Origin: Geothrix sp.
GTDB lineage: Bacteria > Acidobacteriota > Holophagae > Holophagales > Holophagaceae
NCBI GenBank assembly: GCA_023701165.1
Contig: JAMPXL010000081.1
Coordinates: 1-5,816 of the forward strand
Length of the DNA: 5,816 nucleotides
Direction of reading: 5' to 3'
Shown: in pieces, positions 1 to 5,816 of the stretch
How positions within the stretch are numbered: position 1 is the first letter of the stretch
Layout: the number at the start of each line of letters is the position of its first letter
Notes under the pieces: model-generated
Seen by the model: only the letters and a program-made list of their open reading frames with translations
The model's database searches: none
Told to the model about the DNA's origin: nothing
Translations under genes and position numbers: made by a program

Positions 1-116
1 CCCTCGGCTACCGCTGGGTCGTGGCCGTCCTCACCACCCACGTGGCCCGGGGCGTCACCCAGCGGGACCTGGATCTGGCGGAGGCCCTGGACCAGATGTA
101 CCTGGAGCACCTGTAG
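1..116 (+). CDS. C-terminal fragment, probable pterin-4a-carbinolamine dehydratase (partial, 5' end outside window)
   Basis: Only the last 37 codons are present; codons are in phase from base 3 and end at TAG 114-116. The readable end includes VAVLTTHVARGVTQRDLDLA followed by EALDQMYLEHL. This matches the C-terminal beta-strand and last helix of 4a-hydroxytetrahydrobiopterin dehydratases, where a Tyr is followed by a strand ending in L-S/T-T-H, then G-[LV]-[ST]-x-[RK]-D-hhh-LA and an acidic helix. That family recycles the pterin cofactor of aromatic amino acid hydroxylases in the cytoplasm, by dehydrating the 4a-carbinolamine. The catalytic histidine cluster usually lies further upstream and cannot be checked here. 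The gene converges on the leftward gene that ends at 126, with 9 bases between the two stop codons. The call rests on a short stretch, so another small alpha/beta protein is possible. Confidence 0.55.
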   Translation, partial: LGYRWVVAVLTTHVARGVTQRDLDLAEALDQMYLEHL

Positions 117-125
117 GCCCGGCCC

Positions 126-584
126 CTACCGGGGCTTCACCGGCGATCCGTTCGGCGGCAGGCGGTTGAAGCGGTCCTGCATGGACTTCACCTTCGTGAG
201 GTCCAGCTTCTGGGGATTCGAGGGGTCGGAGGAGACCAGGTCGCTGAGTTCGAGGGTGCCGTGGCTGGGCGGCGGGGCCGTGAAGGCCCGGGAGAGGCGT
301 TCCCGCAGGCCATCGAGGTAGAGGCCGAAGGCTTCGCGGCGGGGCAGGCTGCGGTAGGCCAGGTCCCACACTTCGACGGTGGCGCCCGCTGGCGTCCTGC
401 CGGAAGGCTTCGCGGGCCGGGCCGCCGCCCCGAGCACGAGGCCATCCCAGCAGCCTGCGGGTGCCAGGCGGATCTGGATGAGGGGGTCGGTACCCAGGTC
501 CGTGTGGAAGTCCAGGGACAGGTCCACCGGCCCCCCCTGGGCGGCGAGGAACGCGGGGAACAACAGGCAGCACAGGATGCGCAT
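126..584 (-). CDS. Small predicted secreted protein of unknown function
   Basis: A 152-residue protein that I do not recognise. Residues 1-16 (MRILCCLLFPAFLAAQ) look like a short Sec signal peptide: one Arg, a hydrophobic core with two Cys, and a small-residue cleavage region near AAQ. The mature part starts with alternating hydrophobic/acidic residues (VDLSLDF) and a GTDPLIQIRL stretch, suggesting a beta-strand. It continues with a probable amphipathic helix around residues 82-101 (REAFGLYLDGLRERLSRAF) and ends Pro/Lys/Arg-rich. No catalytic motif is visible, and residues 5 and 6 do not sit in a convincing lipobox. The ATG at 584 was chosen because it opens the signal peptide. No GGAGG-type site precedes it, so initiation may depend on translation of the synthase gene that stops 40 bases upstream. 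The frame stays open further upstream, but there it is only an alternate reading of the synthase tail. Likely the distal gene of an operon with that synthase. Confidence 0.6.
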   Translation of the reverse strand: MRILCCLLFPAFLAAQGGPVDLSLDFHTDLGTDPLIQIRLAPAGCWDGLVLGAAARPAKPSGRTPAGATVEVWDLAYRSLPRREAFGLYLDGLRERLSRAFTAPPPSHGTLELSDLVSSDPSNPQKLDLTKVKSMQDRFNRLPPNGSPVKPR

Positions 585-624
585 GGGGTCAGGGATGGCG
601 CGGTCCGGGCGGGGGGTTCCCCGG

Positions 625-2199
625 CTAGAATTTCCGCGGCTTGGGCTTGCCCGTACGGGGCGCGGGCTTGCGGGCGGGCCGGTCTCCGGGGCCTTCCCGG
701 CGCGGGCCCGAGGGCCGATCCGCGGCGCTGAAGCTGCGGCGGGGCCGGGCCTCGCCCTCCTCGCGGCGCGGGCGGGCCGGCCGGTCGCCGGGACCCGTCC
801 TGGGACCCGCGGAGCAGTGGGGCCGCGCCTCGCCGTCCTCGCGGCGGGGCCGGGCGGGACGATCCGTGGCGCCAAAGGGACGGCGGGGGCGCTCATCGCC
901 TTCGGGCCGGGGACGGCCGGGACGGTCCGAGGGGCCGGCGCTGCGGGGCGGCCGGGCATCGCCATCCTCGCGGCGGGGCCGGGCGGGACGATCCGTGGCG
1001 CCGAAGGGACGGCGGGGGCGCTCATCGCCTTCGGGCCGGGACCGGCCGGGACGGTCCGAGGGGCCGGAGCTGCGGGGCGGCCGGGCATCGCCATCTACGC
1101 GGCGGGGCCGGGACGTGCGGGCCGGGGCGGTCTCGTCGCGGGTGTCGAAGCGCTTGGCGCGGGCCACGCGCTTGAGCTTGTGGTCGCGGGTCTCCGTGGG
1201 CTGGTAGATGCCCTCTTCGCCCTTCACGCCCGAGACGGCGCGATGCATGCGGGCCTGGTTGCGGAGGGCCTTCATGGCCGCTTCCATGTCCGCGGGCATG
1301 GGGGCCGTGACGGTGACCTGCTCTTCGGTGACGGGGTGCTTGAAGCCCAGCAGCTCGGCATGCAGGGCCTGGCGGTCCAGCAGGGGGCTTTCGGTGCCGT
1401 AGACCTGGTCGCCCAGCAGGGGGAAGCCGCGGTCCGCGAACTGCACGCGGATCTGGTTGCGGCGGCCGGTCTCCAGCTTGACCTCCACCACGGTGTGGCC
1501 GGGCAGGCGCTCGATCACGCGGTAGTGGGTGACGGCCTCCTTGGCGCCCGCGGGCATGCGCTTGCCGCCGGGGCCCTTGCGGGGCGTGGCCACGGACATC
1601 TTCAGGGACTTGGCGTGCTCGATGAGGTGGCCCGCCAGGGTGCCGCTGTTCTCGGGCAGCTCACCCACGAGCACGGCGTAGTAGATGCGCTGGAGGCGGT
1701 GCAGCTCGAAGTGTTTTTTCAGGCCGTGCAGGGCCTCGGGGGTCTTGGCGAAGACGAGCACACCGCTGGTGAAGCGGTCCAGGCGGTGGACGATGAAGAG
1801 GTTGAAGCGCTTGAAGCCGCGGCGGCGGTAGGACTCGGTGATGGCCTCGGCCAGGCTGGGCTCGCCGCCCTGCTCGGCGGGCACGGTCAGCAGGCCCGCG
1901 GGCTTGAAGACGAAGAGGAGGTGGTTGTCCTCCCAGAGGGTCTCGAAGGGCCCGGCCTGGAGCTTGCGGGCGGCGGGCAGCACGTCATAGGTCAGCTCGG
2001 GATCGAAGATCACCTTCACGGTGTCCCCGGGGTTGAGCCGGTGGCCGTGCTTCTCGGCGGTCTCCCCGTTCACGGTGACGCAGCGGCCATCGATGAAGCC
2101 CTTGGCCTGCCGGTGGCTGATCACCATCACCTTGTGCAGTTCCGAGGCCAGCGCCGAGCCTTCGTGTTCCGCTTTCCATTCCCGTTCGATGCGTGCCAT
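625..2199 (-). CDS. RluA-family 23S rRNA/tRNA-type pseudouridine synthase with S4-like domain and long Arg/Pro-rich tail
   Basis: A 524-residue protein that should isomerise uridine to pseudouridine in structured RNA in the cytoplasm. Residues about 18-66 look like an S4 RNA-binding fold (SHRQAKGFIDGRCVTVNG, then LNPGDTVKV). Residues about 85-310 are the catalytic domain. They contain the family motif HRLDRFTSGVLVFAK at 138-152, with the expected catalytic Asp at 141; the KPAGLLTVPA segment at 99-108; and GRRNQIRVQFADRGFPLLGD at 245-264, the counterpart of the usual GRTHQIRVH segment. Typical family members are about 300-330 residues. Here roughly 190 extra residues follow, basic and Pro/Gly/Asp/Glu-rich, almost certainly disordered, and partly made of 43-residue repeats. 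The start at 2199 is favoured over in-frame ATGs at 2217 and 2235 because GGAGGG lies 7 bases upstream. The target uridine (RluC-, RluD- or other-like) cannot be told from sequence alone. Confidence 0.93.
   Translation of the reverse strand: MARIEREWKAEHEGSALASELHKVMVISHRQAKGFIDGRCVTVNGETAEKHGHRLNPGDTVKVIFDPELTYDVLPAARKLQAGPFETLWEDNHLLFVFKPAGLLTVPAEQGGEPSLAEAITESYRRRGFKRFNLFIVHRLDRFTSGVLVFAKTPEALHGLKKHFELHRLQRIYYAVLVGELPENSGTLAGHLIEHAKSLKMSVATPRKGPGGKRMPAGAKEAVTHYRVIERLPGHTVVEVKLETGRRNQIRVQFADRGFPLLGDQVYGTESPLLDRQALHAELLGFKHPVTEEQVTVTAPMPADMEAAMKALRNQARMHRAVSGVKGEEGIYQPTETRDHKLKRVARAKRFDTRDETAPARTSRPRRVDGDARPPRSSGPSDRPGRSRPEGDERPRRPFGATDRPARPRREDGDARPPRSAGPSDRPGRPRPEGDERPRRPFGATDRPARPRREDGEARPHCSAGPRTGPGDRPARPRREEGEARPRRSFSAADRPSGPRREGPGDRPARKPAPRTGKPKPRKF
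838..1095. repeat. Two tandem 129-bp direct repeats inside the synthase tail
   Basis: Copy A spans 838-966 and copy B 967-1095. Aligned by eye they differ at four positions only (874/1003, 912/1041, 913/1042, 939/1068), about 97% identity. The period is a multiple of three, so each copy encodes 43 residues of the synthase tail (residues 369-411 and 412-454), differing at two residues (Ser/Ala and Ser/Pro). One of the four base changes is silent (TTC/TTT, Phe). A truncated further copy begins at about 1096 (gcggcggggccggga at 1099). Degenerate versions of the module head lie near 749-771 and 828-837, where the protein reads EEGEARPRRS and EDGEARPHCS. The pattern looks like recent unequal duplication in a low-complexity coding region. 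Confidence 0.92.
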
Positions 2200-2283
2200 G
2201 GCAGCGCCCTCCGTCATCGCCCCGCGTCCTTGCAAACGCCGAGCGGACGACTAGAAGATCACGGAAAAGCCTTGATTCCTAAC
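2200..2283 (-). promoter_or_regulatory. Leader/promoter-bearing region of the synthase gene (promoter not resolved)
   Basis: This 84-base stretch lies between the terminator of the peptidase gene and the synthase start. Because the terminator should stop read-through, the promoter for the synthase and the small secreted protein is expected here. It is locally less GC-rich at its distal end. I could not find a -35/-10 pair with acceptable spacing, so the assignment rests on position only. Confidence 0.35.
2207..2212 (-). promoter_or_regulatory. Ribosome binding site deciding the synthase start
   Basis: On the minus strand GGAGGG is followed by 7 bases and then the ATG at 2199. The two in-frame upstream ATGs (2217 and 2235) lie at or beyond this site and have no comparable site of their own, so this element selects the shorter start. 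Confidence 0.8.
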
Positions 2284-2314
2284 AAAAAGGGAGCGGCATG
2301 GCAGCTCCCTTTTT
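2284..2314 (-). terminator. Intrinsic terminator of the M16 peptidase gene
   Basis: A perfect 11-bp inverted repeat (aaaaagggagc at 2284-2294, gctcccttttt at 2304-2314) flanks a 9-base loop. Read on the minus strand it gives a stem with a G/C-rich inner half and a closing U-tract, beginning 20 bases after the peptidase stop codon. The structure is symmetric and could act on plus-strand transcripts too, but no plus-strand gene ends nearby. Confidence 0.92.
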
Positions 2315-2334
2315 GCCGGTCATGGGCGGAAATC

Positions 2335-5157
<2,823 letters not shown>

Positions 5158-5160
5158 GTG

Positions 5161-5166
5161 ACCTCC
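5161..5166 (-). promoter_or_regulatory. Ribosome binding site of the peptidase gene
   Basis: GGAGGT on the minus strand lies only 3 bases before the ATG at 5157. This is closer than usual, but no better in-frame start is available: the next ATG (5136) is inside the signal peptide and lacks a site. Confidence 0.65.
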
Positions 5167-5206
5167 AGGTTGTGAAAGAATCCCATGGGGAAGCCATCAG
5201 CATACG

Positions 5207-5224
5207 CGGCATGCCGGAAGGCAT
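5207..5224. repeat. Palindrome CGGCATGCCG and overlapping inverted repeat
   Basis: Bases 5207-5216 read CGGCATGCCG, a perfect 10-bp palindrome. Bases 5211-5224 form an overlapping inverted repeat, ATGCC-GGAA-GGCAT. Both are in the middle of the divergent intergenic region, where a dimeric regulator could bind. Short palindromes also arise by chance in GC-rich DNA, so the operator role is a guess. Confidence 0.35.
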
Positions 5225-5243
5225 TTGTTAAGAATTGTTAAGA
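5225..5243. repeat. Tandem TTGTTAAGA direct repeat, 10-base period
   Basis: TTGTTAAGA occurs at 5225-5233 and again at 5235-5243, one helical turn apart, in the only AT-rich patch of the divergent intergenic region. The second copy ends 21 bases before the ATG at 5265. It could be a binding site pair or part of the promoter. Confidence 0.45.
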
Positions 5244-5253
5244 TCCCTTTGGG

Positions 5254-5258
5254 GGAGG
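5254..5258 (+). promoter_or_regulatory. Ribosome binding site of the receptor-like gene
   Basis: GGAGG, within a longer GGGGGAGG run, ends 6 bases before the ATG at 5265. This is optimal spacing and fixes the start of the window-truncated gene. Confidence 0.85.
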
Positions 5259-5264
5259 TTTTCC

Positions 5265-5816
5265 ATGGATTCTGATATTGCCAACAAAATCATCGATTTC
5301 ATTTTCGACGCCACGGGGATGAACTCCATCATCTGCGACCGGGACGGGACGATCATCGCCGCCAAAATCAGTTCCCGCGTCGGCGCCGTCCACACCGGCG
5401 CGCAGAAGATGCTCCGGGAGAACCTGCCCCACATCGCCATCAGCGCCGAGGAGGAGGCCGCTTCCGGTGGGATCGTCCGGGCCGGCGTGAGCCTGCCCCT
5501 GCGGCACAACGGCGACCTGATCGGGTCCATCGGCATCACGGGCGACCCCGAGAAGACGCTGCTGGTCACGAAGATGGCCGCGGGCCTGATCTCGAAGGAT
5601 CTCCGGGAACGGGAGATCCTCAACGACCTCCTGGGCCACGCCGCCCAGATGGACGCCGCCGTATCGACCATCCTTTCCACCGTGGAGGCGGTGAATGCCT
5701 CCCAGATGAAAGCCTCCGGCATGGTCGATCATGTGGAACGCCTCATCCACGCCTCCTTCGAGGACATCAAGACCACAGACGAGGTGGTGGAGACCATCCA
5801 GTCCCTCGCCAGCAAC
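5265..5816 (+). CDS. Soluble diacid-recognition-domain chemoreceptor-like protein (partial, 3' end outside window)
   Basis: 184 codons are open to the window edge without a stop. Residues about 5-110 match the sugar-diacid-recognition type of sensor domain, as in the N-terminus of CdaR regulators. The match includes GMNSIICDRDGTIIAAKISS, then RVGAVHTGAQKML (family pattern RIGTFHEGA), and later VSLPLRHNGDLIGSIGITGD, matching the usual LPI-x-x-x-G-x-hhGhIGITGdp block. Residues about 111-184 are a continuous heptad-like helix. It ends DEVVETIQSLASN, which is what precedes the conserved hairpin tip in methyl-accepting chemotaxis proteins; the tip itself is beyond the window. No signal peptide or membrane segment is present, so this is probably a cytoplasmic receptor feeding CheA/CheW or a related signalling partner. 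Ligands of the family are small carboxylates such as glucarate-like diacids, but the ligand here is unknown. If the unseen part were a helix-turn-helix, it would instead be a CdaR-type regulator; the helical region argues against that. Confidence 0.82.
   Translation, partial: MDSDIANKIIDFIFDATGMNSIICDRDGTIIAAKISSRVGAVHTGAQKMLRENLPHIAISAEEEAASGGIVRAGVSLPLRHNGDLIGSIGITGDPEKTLLVTKMAAGLISKDLREREILNDLLGHAAQMDAAVSTILSTVEAVNASQMKASGMVDHVERLIHASFEDIKTTDEVVETIQSLASN

Larger units (their letters stand above)
5158..5264. promoter_or_regulatory. Divergent promoter region between peptidase and receptor-like genes
   Basis: These 107 bases must hold the promoters of both divergent genes. The plus-strand half from 5223 to 5250 is distinctly AT-richer than its surroundings. 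It contains a tandem repeat at 5225-5243 and, next to it, a palindrome at 5207-5216. TAAGAT at 5239-5244 resembles a -10 element for the plus-strand gene, but no matching -35 sits at 16-18 bases, so no promoter is called precisely. Confidence 0.5.

Noticed and set aside
122..135. GCCCC-TACC-GGGGC hairpin between the convergent genes as a terminator
   Set aside because: It has only 5 base pairs, overlaps the stop codon of the leftward gene, and is not followed by a T-tract on either strand. Inverted repeats this short are expected by chance at this GC content.
585..1094. N-terminal extension of the small secreted protein into the synthase tail (possible overprinting)
   Set aside because: The extended part is an out-of-frame reading of the Arg/Pro repeat region, giving Pro/Ala-rich repeats. 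The internal ATG at 584 begins a clear signal peptide, which would be buried if the long form were used.
838..1113. CRISPR-like or satellite array
   Set aside because: The units are 129 bp, contiguous without spacers, in frame with the synthase and encode its tail.
5206..5224. Sigma-54 type promoter (GG...GC) upstream of the receptor-like gene
   Set aside because: The GG and GC doublets are not separated by the required 10 bases, and neighbouring consensus bases are missing.
5228..5722. Minus-strand open frames of 164-170 residues under the receptor-like gene
   Set aside because: They are antisense to a frame with a clear domain match and an optimal ribosome binding site, and they show no family motif.

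Overview
This is a GC-rich chromosomal window with tightly packed, conventional-looking genes. The coding strands almost never use A/T-ending codons, and the genes have GGAGG-type ribosome binding sites. A soluble diacid-sensor chemoreceptor-like protein, a secreted two-unit M16 peptidase and very high GC would fit a Holophaga/Geothrix-like acidobacterium or another GC-rich Gram-negative. That placement is inference; nothing in the window fixes the taxon.

Layout. Bases 1-116 (+) hold the last 37 codons of a gene whose end resembles pterin-4a-carbinolamine dehydratase. It converges, with a 9-base gap, on a leftward block. The block has a small predicted secreted protein of unknown function (126-584, -). 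Forty bases upstream of it is an RluA-family pseudouridine synthase with an N-terminal S4-like domain (625-2199, -). The synthase carries an unusually long Arg/Pro-rich tail, part of which is encoded by two 129-bp tandem repeats that are 97% identical. Bases 2200-2334 hold a strong intrinsic terminator for the next gene and the start region of the synthase. Bases 2335-5157 (-) encode a 940-residue exported M16 zinc metallopeptidase with an active N-terminal half and a degenerate C-terminal half. A 107-bp intergenic region (5158-5264) with a 10-bp palindrome and a tandem TTGTTAAGA repeat separates it from a divergent gene. That gene (5265 to window end, +) encodes a cytoplasmic protein with an N-terminal sugar-diacid-recognition-like domain, followed by the beginning of what looks like a methyl-accepting chemotaxis signalling helix.

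The genes do not form an obvious single pathway. The synthase and the small secreted protein are probably co-transcribed. The peptidase is its own unit, closed by the terminator. The receptor-like gene is transcribed away from it. I see no mobile element, RNA gene, CRISPR array or clear new system. The points most worth a second look are the repeat-built tail of the synthase, the membrane-free diacid receptor, and the uncharacterised secreted protein.
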